A stretch of 64,000 bases of DNA, from positions 1 to 64,000 of the forward strand of contig JBBIIT010000007.1 in NCBI GenBank assembly GCA_037446355.1, in the 5' to 3' direction. The DNA comes from Roseiarcus sp037446355 (GTDB lineage: Bacteria > Pseudomonadota > Alphaproteobacteria > Rhizobiales > Beijerinckiaceae). A program made the position numbers and the translations under genes. Of this stretch, positions 56,941-64,000 are shown piece by piece. Position 1 is the stretch's first letter. Each line of letters opens with the position of its first letter. The notes below the pieces were generated by a model that ran no database searches, was not told where the DNA came from, and saw only the letters and a program-made list of their open reading frames with translations.

Positions 56941-57600
56941 CTATCTCGGCTTAGCCTGGGCGGCGCGTTTCAATAGCGCCGCCTCCATCTTCTCCGCCGC
57001 TTCGCGCAAATAAGGGTTGCGCGCCTCGCGCCCCGCGCGGCCGGTGTCGAGATCGGCTTGGAAACCATCGCGCAGCGGCCAGCGTTCCTCCAGCAGTTCA
57101 AATCCGGATTCTTCAATGGTCTCGATCGCGTGCGCGAGCTGGCTTTCGGAACGGCCGATCTTCGACAGCACGATCACCAGCCGACCTTCCGCGCCGTGCT
57201 TGGCGAGCTTGCGCGCCAGCGCCAGCGTCGGGCGCAGATCGTCGCCCGAGGTGCCTGTGGGCAGGAACACGACGTCGCTGTCCTCGGCGATCTCGCGCGT
57301 CAGATCATCGGCGAGGCCGCGCGTGTCGACGACGATGAAATCGATTTCCTCGTCGCTCTTGCGCAGCTTCTTGAGGCTCTTGAACGCACGCGCGTCGATG
57401 TCAGGCTCGACCGCGTGCCTAAGCCGAAGCGCGTTCCATTCGACGCAGGTGAGCTGCTCCAGATCGAAATCGGCGAGCAAGGTGCGCTGGCCGCGATGCG
57501 CCGCGCCCACGGCGGCCAGACGCGCCAGCGTGCTCTTGCCGACGCCGCCCTTTTGGCTGACGAAACTCACGGTGACGGGCGGCTTACCGGATTTTGTCAT
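56941..57600 (-). CDS. Orphan ParA-family ATPase
   Basis: The 219-residue protein has the deviant Walker A SQKGGVGKST (residues 15-24), DFDLEQLTCVEW after it and a Walker B-like IDFIVVDTRGLAD. It is short, lacks a DNA-binding N-terminal extension and has no ParB beside it, so it is a stand-alone ParA of the type that positions protein clusters or plasmid-like cargo. It is clearly different from MipZ at 46.8 kb. The ATG at 57600 is chosen by alignment. The 243 bases upstream hold no recognised gene. Confidence 0.82.
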   Translation of the reverse strand: MTKSGKPPVTVSFVSQKGGVGKSTLARLAAVGAAHRGQRTLLADFDLEQLTCVEWNALRLRHAVEPDIDARAFKSLKKLRKSDEEIDFIVVDTRGLADDLTREIAEDSDVVFLPTGTSGDDLRPTLALARKLAKHGAEGRLVIVLSKIGRSESQLAHAIETIEESGFELLEERWPLRDGFQADLDTGRAGREARNPYLREAAEKMEAALLKRAAQAKPR

Positions 57601-57843
57601 GGCGCGGCTCGCGCAATCGTTCCCGCGCGCGTTTCCGCGTTTCGCAAATACGCTTCGCTCTGGCCCCGCATGACCACGCCCCCCGCTAAGATACAAGGTT
57701 AGCGCGATCTCGGCCGTTGGCAAGGGCGCCGCGCGCAGGATGCGGCGCTGTGGCGCGGGTTCAATGTTATCGAAACGCCAGGTGAGGCGCCGGGGACGAG
57801 AGCTGGGCGCGTCGCACGTCCGGTCCCGATGACTTCGCAGACC

Positions 57844-60438
57844 TCAAGCGACCGCCGCGATCAATTCCGGGCCGATGAGTCTCGCCCGTTCGTCGAGCGC
57901 GGCCCTGATGCGCATCGGCACTTGGCGACGCGCCTTGGCGCGCGGATAGGGCATTTCCTCGATCGCGTTGCCGTCCGGATAGAGCGCTTCGTGCTCCGCC
58001 CAATTGTCGAAGGCGAGCCGGTCGGCGTTGTCGATGAATGTCTCCGCGGGCGTGTTTTCGGCAAGAATCAGCGAGTGATCTTCCAGTTCGACATGATAAT
58101 AGACGAATGTGCTGGGCACCTTGGTCTCGCGGACGATCGAGGCGCCGTTGACGAGCGCGCCCGCATGGATCAACACGTCATCGACCAGAAGCGCGTGATC
58201 GGGCGAAAGCAGAAGATCGCGCGACGGAACATTGGCGCCGAGCGCGCCCGCCTTGACCCGGATCGGCCAGGAGCGCGCCGGATCGGCGAAGCGCGCCGAA
58301 ATCGTCTGCCGCCCAAGCCATGCGACCCGTGACGCGACGCCAGTTGTCGTCATGACCAGATCGCCCCGTTTCAACGTTTCCACCGGCGCCTCGCCGTCCG
58401 CCGTGGCGATCATCGTGCCGGCCATGAAGCACAGCGATTGCTGTCCGGTGATCGTGTCGACGCCATTGCTCTCGGCGAAGGTGAAGGCGCCGGTGGCGTT
58501 GTACGGCCCCAAAGTATCCGTAACCGTGATCGTGTCGAGCACAGCGCCACTGCTGTTGGCGATCGAGAGGGTCGCATTATTGCCCGACGTGACGTAGCTG
58601 AACTGATCGCCGGCGCCGAAAGCTTGCAGAGCGATCGTGTCGCCGGATTGGAAGTTGGTGACGGTCCCGGTGTAAATGTCTTGCGCAAGATTGAGAGCGC
58701 CCGCGCCCGTGAATAGCGTGTTGCCGTTGAAGGCGGTCGCGAAGGTAATCGTTCCTCCGTCGATGATCGAGGCGGAGGTCGAGCCTTGCACGGTGGCGTT
58801 TGCATGGACGTCGACGAGCGCCGCGCCCTGGGCGACGATGGCGACCCCGCTGAGCTTGGTATTGTCGATCGTCACCATGGCGTCGACCGGCGCGCTCGGA
58901 ACCAACGAGCCGCTCGCTTCGATCGAACCGTTCGTCACCGAGCCGCCGGTGATTTGCAAGCTCGTCGCAACGGGCGACGACAAGGCGTTCGCCTCGATGA
59001 TTCCACCCGGATTGCTTCCCGAACCCGTCTGCACGATTGTATCGGCGGATAAAAGACCGCTACCGCCGTTGAGGTTCAGCGCGCCAGTCACGTTCAGCGA
59101 CGCGCTGAGAATCTGGCCGCCGCCGTTCATGTTCAGGCTGCTGGCGGAGTCGACGATCACCGAACCGCCGGTAACGCTGGAGTTCGACATCGCGAGGTTG
59201 CCCCCGCCCGTCGATTCGACTGTTCCGGAGTTCGCGACGGCGACGCCGTTCAGCGTCAAAGCGTTCACGGTCGCGTTGGCGTCGATCGTCCCCTTATTCG
59301 TCAGGCTGAGGCTGGCGATCTGCCCGCCGCCTTCAATCGTATTGGCGCTGACCAGCGTCACATTGGAGTAACTGCTGTAGATCTCGTTCGCGGCGTTGTC
59401 GCTGAGCACCACCGTGCCGTAGCCAANNNNNNNNNNNNNNNNNNNNNNNNNNNNNNNNNNNNNNNNNNNNNNNNNNNNNNNNNNNNNNNNNNNNNNNNNN
59501 NNNNNNNNNNNNNNNNNNNNNNNNNNGACGCTTGCGCTCGTTATCGCGATGCCGCCGGGGCCGTTCGCTTCTAACAGTCCGGCGCCCGTCTGGGTGATGG
59601 CTGTTGCGCCATCAATGATCATACCGGCGCCGTCGCGAGACTTGATCGTTCCGGAGTTCGACGCCGAAACATTGTCCAACGTCATTGAGTTGCTGAAGCC
59701 GCCGGCGAGTATGGTTGCTTCGTTGGACAATGTCAGACCCGAGATCAGGCCCGCGCCGACGATCGTGTTGCCCTGATTGTCCAGCACAGCAGTGGATTTA
59801 TAACCGGTAATCTCGTTGGCGACATTGTCGCTCAACGTAAGAGAACCCCCGCCCGTCAAGTCCACCGTTCCGCCGCTGGCGCCGCCGATCTGCAGATCGG
59901 TCGTCGAACCCGTCGAATTGAGCGCGATCGTACCGGTATTGTTGATCGTGGCTGTCGCGCCGCCGGGCGTCGCGAGATCCAGGGTCGCGCCATTCGCAAT
60001 CGAGATTTGGCCGGTTACGACGGCGGTTGCGACGGTGGCGTCGATGGAGTTGCCCGACGATTGGACGTTCAACGCGCCGGCCACATTCAGCGACCCGCCG
60101 CTCAACGCGGCATTGCCGCTCAGGTTCAGGCTGCTGCCGGAATTCACCGCGACCGAACCGTCGGTGACGCTGGCGCTCGACAGAGTGATGCCGCCCGCGC
60201 CCGCGGCCAGCAACTCTCCGGACCCGGAAATGGCGGAGGCGCCTTGAAAAATCAGCGCGCTAGCGCCGTTGGACTCGATTGTTCCGTCGTTAGAGATCGT
60301 GAGGCCGGAGAAGCTGACGTTATCGACGATCGCCGTATCCCCGAGGGCGACCGCCCCGGTAAAGCTAGGCGACCAGTTGGCGGGGTTGAACCAGTTGCCG
60401 TCGCCGGCGGCGCCAGTCCAGGTGTAGGTCGTGCCCAT
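57844..60438 (-). CDS. Repetitive beta-helix protein with C-terminal Hint domain, broken by an assembly gap
   Basis: The visible product is 864 codons including 100 unknown bases. The N-terminus (TYTWTGAAGDGNWFNPANWSP) and the long Ser/Gly/Asn/Thr-rich middle have the composition of beta-helical exported proteins. The segment LSDNVANEI and its near copy LSDNAANEI on both sides of the gap mark tandem units. The last 195 residues (57847-58431) are a Hint domain of the kind with CFMAGTMIATADG at its start and YYHVELEDHSLILAEN later; such domains can cleave or process the protein. No signal peptide is seen. The real gene may be longer because the gap lies in the repeats. Confidence 0.8.
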   Translation of the reverse strand: MGTTYTWTGAAGDGNWFNPANWSPSFTGAVALGDTAIVDNVSFSGLTISNDGTIESNGASALIFQGASAISGSGELLAAGAGGITLSSASVTDGSVAVNSGSSLNLSGNAALSGGSLNVAGALNVQSSGNSIDATVATAVVTGQISIANGATLDLATPGGATATINNTGTIALNSTGSTTDLQIGGASGGTVDLTGGGSLTLSDNVANEITGYKSTAVLDNQGNTIVGAGLISGLTLSNEATILAGGFSNSMTLDNVSASNSGTIKSRDGAGMIIDGATAITQTGAGLLEANGPGGIAITSASVXXXXXXXXXXXXXXXXXXXXXXXXXXXXXXXXXXGYGTVVLSDNAANEIYSSYSNVTLVSANTIEGGGQIASLSLTNKGTIDANATVNALTLNGVAVANSGTVESTGGGNLAMSNSSVTGGSVIVDSASSLNMNGGGQILSASLNVTGALNLNGGSGLLSADTIVQTGSGSNPGGIIEANALSSPVATSLQITGGSVTNGSIEASGSLVPSAPVDAMVTIDNTKLSGVAIVAQGAALVDVHANATVQGSTSASIIDGGTITFATAFNGNTLFTGAGALNLAQDIYTGTVTNFQSGDTIALQAFGAGDQFSYVTSGNNATLSIANSSGAVLDTITVTDTLGPYNATGAFTFAESNGVDTITGQQSLCFMAGTMIATADGEAPVETLKRGDLVMTTTGVASRVAWLGRQTISARFADPARSWPIRVKAGALGANVPSRDLLLSPDHALLVDDVLIHAGALVNGASIVRETKVPSTFVYYHVELEDHSLILAENTPAETFIDNADRLAFDNWAEHEALYPDGNAIEEMPYPRAKARRQVPMRIRAALDERARLIGPELIAAVA
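59427..59526. other. Assembly gap of 100 N
   Basis: Exactly 100 N bases interrupt the repetitive part of the Hint protein. A round number like this is normally a placeholder for unknown length. The reading frames on both sides join only if the true length is one more than a multiple of three, as 100 is. Confidence 0.99.
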
Positions 60439-60858
60439 GCACTCCGCTCCTCGCTATTCGTCCGCCGCCATCCCACAGCCCCTGAAGGGTCTGCGTCGAG
60501 AATTCCCGGCCCTAGCCGCTCAAAATCCAACCCCGCGCCCGGCCGGGTGAGCGCGGCAAGAACCCGCGAGATAAGCGTCCGCCTTCCAAACCAACGCATT
60601 CAACGTATTGCAGAAAGCCGCGAAAATCTAGGTTACTATCTCTATAAGGGACCGCGACTCATTTGAAAAATTCCGCCTTGGTTTAAATTATGCGCGTTTC
60701 GCGTCGCAATCCACACGATCATCCCAGAATTACGGGCCGCCACGGTGGACCGCGCCTATAGGGTGAGGCGGGCAAGACGCGTTAATCGGCTTGCGCGAAG
60801 CGCAAGCCCCTGTTTTCCGCCTCGCGAATCGCTCGCCCTCGCCGCCCGAATCTGCGCC
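60439..60858. other. 420-base intergenic region
   Basis: This gap lies between the start of the Hint gene and the end of the YciI gene, both on the minus strand. It should hold the Hint promoter; an AT-rich stretch at about 60615-60695 is the best place for it. A hairpin at 60788-60808 lies near the YciI end. No further open frame looked real. Confidence 0.5.
60788..60808 (-). terminator. Perfect hairpin downstream of the YciI/VOC genes
   Basis: GGCTTGCG (60788-60795) and CGCAAGCC (60801-60808) form a perfect stem; on the minus strand the loop is CTTCG, a stable tetraloop type. It lies 50 bases after the YciI stop codon. The following bases are GATTAA, so the U-tract is weak and the call is tentative. 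Confidence 0.5.
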
Positions 60859-61218
60859 TCAGGCGAAATCCTCCATTTCGTACAGCGGTCGGATTTCGAT
60901 CTCGGACGGGCCGGGCATCGGGTTCGGGCAGCGCTTGACCCAGTCGACCGCTTCGTCGAGGTCCTTCACCTTCCAGATCCAGTAGCCCGAGGCGAGTTCG
61001 CCCGTGGCGGCGAACGGGCCGGGGATCACCGTGCGCTTCGCCCCGTCGAACGCGACGCGGGCGCCCAGCGCGCTTTTCTTGAGGCCGCCGCCGTCCATCA
61101 TCACGCCGGCCTCGATCAGCTTCTGGTTGAAGGCGCCCATCGCCGTCATCAGTTCGAGGCTCGGCAATTTGCCTGCCTCCGAATCCGCCGTCGCCTTGAC
61201 GATCACCATCACGCGCAT
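60859..61218 (-). CDS. YciI/DGPF-family protein
   Basis: The 119-residue protein has the start MRVMVIVKATADSEAG and the DGPF-type core (VIPGPFAATGELASGYWIWKVKDLDEAVDWVKRCP) of YciI-related proteins, a ferredoxin-like fold with no agreed activity. I choose the ATG at 61218, six bases after GAGGGG; the ATG at 61224 is too close to that site. It follows the VOC gene by ten bases and is surely in its operon. Confidence 0.88.
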   Translation of the reverse strand: MRVMVIVKATADSEAGKLPSLELMTAMGAFNQKLIEAGVMMDGGGLKKSALGARVAFDGAKRTVIPGPFAATGELASGYWIWKVKDLDEAVDWVKRCPNPMPGPSEIEIRPLYEMEDFA

Positions 61219-61228
61219 GTTCATCCCC

Positions 61229-62017
61229 TCATCGAACGGGCGCGACAAGCGCGAACATCGCGCCTTGCGGGTCCATGCCCTGCACGATCCATTGTCCGCC
61301 CGGCACCTCGTGCGGACCCATCAGGATCTTGCCGCCGCCCGCCGTCGCCCGCGCCGCCGCGGCGTCGATCGCCTCGACATTGAAGTAATAGCCCCAGTAA
61401 GAGGCGGGCATCTCAGGAAATCGCGACATGATCCCGCCTTGTTCGCCCGGCGCGCTTTCGAAGATGTGGTAGACGCCCCTCGGGCCCATGTCGAACTCGC
61501 GGTCCTTCTTCCAGCCGAACTGACCGGCATAGAATGCGAGCGCCTTGGCGCCGTCGCTCGCGTAGAGCTCGCGCCAACCGACGAGACCGGGCGTGCCGGC
61601 GGCCGGCTCGGGCGGCGGATTGCCGCCGGCGTCGCGGAACAGCATGAACGCGGCGCCGTCGGGGTCGGTGACGACGCAGAAGCGGCCAACGCCCGGTATG
61701 TCCATCGCCGGACGCATGATCGAGCCGCCGGCGGCGGTCAGTCTGGCGGCCGCCTTGTCGACGTCCTCGACCCAGATATAGCCGGTCCAGCAGGGTTTGA
61801 CGCCCATCGCCTTCATCTCGGCGTTGATCTCCATCATGCCGGAAACGCCGTAGCCGTTGACGGAGCCGATCTCGTAGCGGAACGGCGAATTCATCGGTGG
61901 TGGCTGAATATTCCATCCGACGACCTTGGCGTAGAATGCTTTGGCCGCGTCGAGATCATTGGCGAGATATTCATACCAGCAGAATTTGCCGACCGGGGAT
62001 CTGGGCGTTTCCGTCAT
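61229..62017 (-). CDS. Two-domain VOC (glyoxalase-fold) family protein
   Basis: The 262-residue protein repeats the glyoxalase fold twice: KFCWYEYLANDLDAAKAFYAKVVGWNIQ in the first half and VGWRELYASDGAKALAFYAGQFGWKK in the second. It resembles the 27 kDa hydroxylase-like proteins of actinobacteria, but the catalytic metal ligands cannot be confirmed by eye. It follows the PhnB-like gene by 15 bases. Confidence 0.87.
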   Translation of the reverse strand: MTETPRSPVGKFCWYEYLANDLDAAKAFYAKVVGWNIQPPPMNSPFRYEIGSVNGYGVSGMMEINAEMKAMGVKPCWTGYIWVEDVDKAAARLTAAGGSIMRPAMDIPGVGRFCVVTDPDGAAFMLFRDAGGNPPPEPAAGTPGLVGWRELYASDGAKALAFYAGQFGWKKDREFDMGPRGVYHIFESAPGEQGGIMSRFPEMPASYWGYYFNVEAIDAAAARATAGGGKILMGPHEVPGGQWIVQGMDPQGAMFALVAPVR

Positions 62018-62032
62018 GGGACGTCTCCTTCG

Positions 62033-62515
62033 CTATTGGGCCGTTGCGGCCCGTCGAACCGTCGCGATGTCGAGCTTATCCATTCGCAGCACCGCTTTCA
62101 TGACGCGCTGCGCTTGCGCGGCGTCGCCGCCGGTCAAAAGCGCGGGCAGGGCGCGCGGCACGATCTGCCAGGACAGGCCGAACTTGTCGGTCAGCCAGCC
62201 GCAGCGTCCCTTGGCGCCGCCCTCGGACAGCCGCTCCCAATAGTCGTCGATTTCGCCCTGATCGTCGCAATTGACGATCAGCGAAATCGCCGGCGTGAAC
62301 TTAAAGAGCGGTCCGCCGTTCAGCGCCAGGAACTCTTGGCCGTCGATCTCGAAAGCGATCGTCATCACCGCCCCGGCAGGGCCGGGCTGCCCCTCGCCGT
62401 AGCGCGCCAGCGACGTGATGCGCGCGTTCTTGAAGATCGAGAGATAATGCGCGACCGCTTGCTCGGCGTTGAAATCGAACCAGAGGCAGGGCGTGATCGA
62501 CTGCGTTCGCGTCAT
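62033..62515 (-). CDS. PhnB-like VOC family protein
   Basis: The 160-residue protein is of the PhnB/3-demethylubiquinone-methyltransferase-like group, with TPCLWFDFNAEQAVAHYLSIF, FEIDGQEFLALNGGP and GWLTDKFGLSWQIVP. No methyltransferase motif is present; the old family name reflects fold only. With the VOC and YciI genes it forms a compact three-gene run of small metal- or substrate-binding folds, an arrangement common in soil bacteria. Confidence 0.87.
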   Translation of the reverse strand: MTRTQSITPCLWFDFNAEQAVAHYLSIFKNARITSLARYGEGQPGPAGAVMTIAFEIDGQEFLALNGGPLFKFTPAISLIVNCDDQGEIDDYWERLSEGGAKGRCGWLTDKFGLSWQIVPRALPALLTGGDAAQAQRVMKAVLRMDKLDIATVRRAATAQ

Positions 62516-62588
62516 GCGCGCCTCCGTGGTCTCGCGCCGCCAGGGCGCGCAATGTGGCGCGCGCGCCGCGCCTTCGCAAGCCGTGGCT

Positions 62589-64000
62589 TTACTCCGCCGC
62601 CGCCTTCTTCTTCAGCGGCTTCTTCGCCAGCGTCGGCTTGAGATAGGCGCCGGTGTAGCTGCGCGGGTTGCGGACGATCTCCTCGGGCGTGCCGGTCGCG
62701 ACGACTTCGCCGCCGCCGTCGCCCCCTTCCGGGCCCATGTCGAGAATCCAGTCGGCGGTTTTGACGACTTCGAGATTGTGCTCGATCACGATCATCGTGT
62801 TGCCCTGATCGACCAGTTCGTGCAGCACTTCCAGCAATTGCGCGACGTCATGGAAATGCAGGCCGGTCGTCGGCTCGTCGAGGATATAGAGCGTGCGCCC
62901 GGTCGAGCGACGCGCCAGCTCCTTGGCGAGTTTCACGCGCTGCGCCTCGCCGCCCGAAAGCGTCGTCGCCTGCTGGCCGACCTTGACATAGCCGAGGCCG
63001 ACGCGCTTCAGCGTCTCCATCTTGTCGCGGATGGTGGGCACGGCTTTGAAGAGATCGGCCGCTTCCTCGACGGTCATGTCGAGCACGTCGGCGATCGACT
63101 TGTCGCGGTATTTCACCTCTAACGTTTCGCGGTCGTAGCGCTTGCCCTTGCACACGTCGCAGGTGACATAGACGTCGGGCAGGAAGTGCATCTCGATCTT
63201 GATGACGCCGTCGCCCTGGCACGCCTCGCAACGCCCGCCTTTGACATTGAACGAGAAGCGCCCGGCCTGATAGCCGCGCGCTTTGGCTTCGGGCAGGCCG
63301 GCGAACCAGTCTCGGATCGGCGTGAAGGCGCCGGTATAGGTGGCGGGATTGGAGCGCGGCGTGCGCCCGATCGGCGACTGGTCGATGTCGATCACCTTGT
63401 CGAGCTGTTCGAGCCCCTCGATATGGTCGTGCGGCGCCGGTGGATCGGAGGCGCCATTGAGATGACGCGCGACGGACTTGTAGAGCGTGTCGATGGTCAG
63501 CGTCGACTTGCCGCCGCCCGAAACGCCGGTGACGCAAGTGAAGAGGCCGAGCGGAATCGCGGCATTGATGTTCTTGAGGTTGTTGCCGCGCGCGCCGACG
63601 ACGCGCAATTCGCGCCCCGGGACCGGCTTGCGGCGCTTGACCGGTATCGGCACGAAGCGTTCGCCCGACAGATAATGCCCCGTCAGCGAATTCGGATCGG
63701 CCTTGATTTCTTCGGGCGTACCCTTGGCGATGATCTGGCCGCCGTGCACGCCGGCGCCGGGTCCGATGTCGACGACGAAATCGGCGGCCATGATCGCATC
63801 CTCGTCGTGCTCGACGACGATGACCGTGTTGCCGAGTTCGCGCAGGCGGCGCAGGGTGTCGAGCAGGCGCGCGTTGTCGCGCTGATGCAGGCCGATCGAA
63901 GGCTCGTCGAGCACATAGAGCACGCCGGTCAGACCCGAGCCGATCTGCGACGCGAGGCGAATGCGCTGGCTCTCGCCGCCCGACAAGGTGCCCGAGGCGC
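62589..64000 (-). CDS. uvrA: Excinuclease ABC subunit A, C-terminal half (cut by window end)
   Basis: About 470 residues of UvrA are visible, starting in the signature LSGGESQRIRLASQIGSG of the first ATPase module and running to the natural stop. Then follow LYVLDEPSIGLHQRDN (Walker B), the second Walker A GVSGGGKSTL, a zinc finger with CEACQGDG and CDVCKGKRY, the second signature LSGGEAQRVKLAKEL and LYILDEPTTGLHFHD. It finds bulky DNA damage for nucleotide excision repair. The gene continues beyond 64000. Confidence 0.97.
   Translation of the reverse strand, partial: ASGTLSGGESQRIRLASQIGSGLTGVLYVLDEPSIGLHQRDNARLLDTLRRLRELGNTVIVVEHDEDAIMAADFVVDIGPGAGVHGGQIIAKGTPEEIKADPNSLTGHYLSGERFVPIPVKRRKPVPGRELRVVGARGNNLKNINAAIPLGLFTCVTGVSGGGKSTLTIDTLYKSVARHLNGASDPPAPHDHIEGLEQLDKVIDIDQSPIGRTPRSNPATYTGAFTPIRDWFAGLPEAKARGYQAGRFSFNVKGGRCEACQGDGVIKIEMHFLPDVYVTCDVCKGKRYDRETLEVKYRDKSIADVLDMTVEEAADLFKAVPTIRDKMETLKRVGLGYVKVGQQATTLSGGEAQRVKLAKELARRSTGRTLYILDEPTTGLHFHDVAQLLEVLHELVDQGNTMIVIEHNLEVVKTADWILDMGPEGGDGGGEVVATGTPEEIVRNPRSYTGAYLKPTLAKKPLKKKAAAE

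Noticed and set aside
56941..57600. Chromosome-partition ParA
   Set aside because: No ParB or parS-like palindrome is adjacent and the protein is shorter than chromosomal ParA.
59427..59526. Low-complexity or modified DNA
   Set aside because: These are N placeholders from the assembly, not sequence.
60826..60852. Two GAATC sites as a further CcrM-controlled promoter
   Set aside because: They lie at the 3' end of the YciI region with no gene start that could use them.

Overview
The window looks like part of the chromosome of a G+C-rich alphaproteobacterium of the Hyphomicrobiales (Rhizobiales) type. The clues are a stand-alone F1 ATP synthase operon (atpHAGDC without the F0 genes), the division-site ATPase MipZ, homospermidine synthase, an NDUFS6-like zinc-finger protein and a PleC/PdhS-like sensor kinase. 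Coding density is high on both strands. A run of exactly 100 N marks an assembly join, so this is a draft contig. No rRNA, tRNA, CRISPR array, insertion sequence or prophage was recognised.

Layout. 0-4.2 kb: an AT-rich methyltransferase, homospermidine synthase and a gamma-glutamyltransferase family protein. 4.2-8.6 kb: a small membrane protein, an AhpD-like protein, a DUF4239 protein, a BenE transporter, and an FAD monooxygenase coupled to the zinc-finger protein. 8.7-13.7 kb: the F1 operon with a clear terminator. 13.9-20.4 kb: a six-gene operon on the minus strand for a YtfQRT-YjfF-type sugar (galactofuranose) ABC importer, with its own GntR/FCD regulator, a DUF2278 protein, and a matching operator upstream. 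20.6-26.3 kb: lepA, pirin, arginase, a class III aminotransferase and a small His-rich exported protein. 26.3-36.0 kb: envelope genes, namely PBP1C with alpha-2-macroglobulin, and a peptidoglycan-binding protein with a dead protease-like domain coupled to murI. 36.0-49.2 kb: pepN, the sensor kinase, a three-domain LplT/PlsC/acyl-ACP synthetase, an outer-membrane protein, a GT8-like glycosyltransferase, mipZ and a CDF metal exporter. 49.3-57.6 kb: glyoxalase I, a serine hydrolase, rarA, a malonyl-CoA decarboxylase cluster, ndk and an orphan ParA. 57.8-64 kb: a repetitive Hint-domain protein split by the assembly gap, three small VOC/YciI genes and the C-terminal half of uvrA.

The most interesting signal is regulatory. 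Between 38.7 and 47.8 kb three intergenic regions carry motifs of the alphaproteobacterial cell-cycle circuit: four GANTC (CcrM) sites in 38 bases just before mipZ, four GANTC sites in 90 bases before the PleC/PdhS-like kinase, and a perfect TTAA-N7-TTAAC (CtrA) box before the outer-membrane protein. Together they suggest that division-site placement, a cell-fate kinase and an envelope protein share cell-cycle control here. A second clear case is the sugar importer operon, which has an exact FadR-type operator and a long hairpin after the binding-protein gene.
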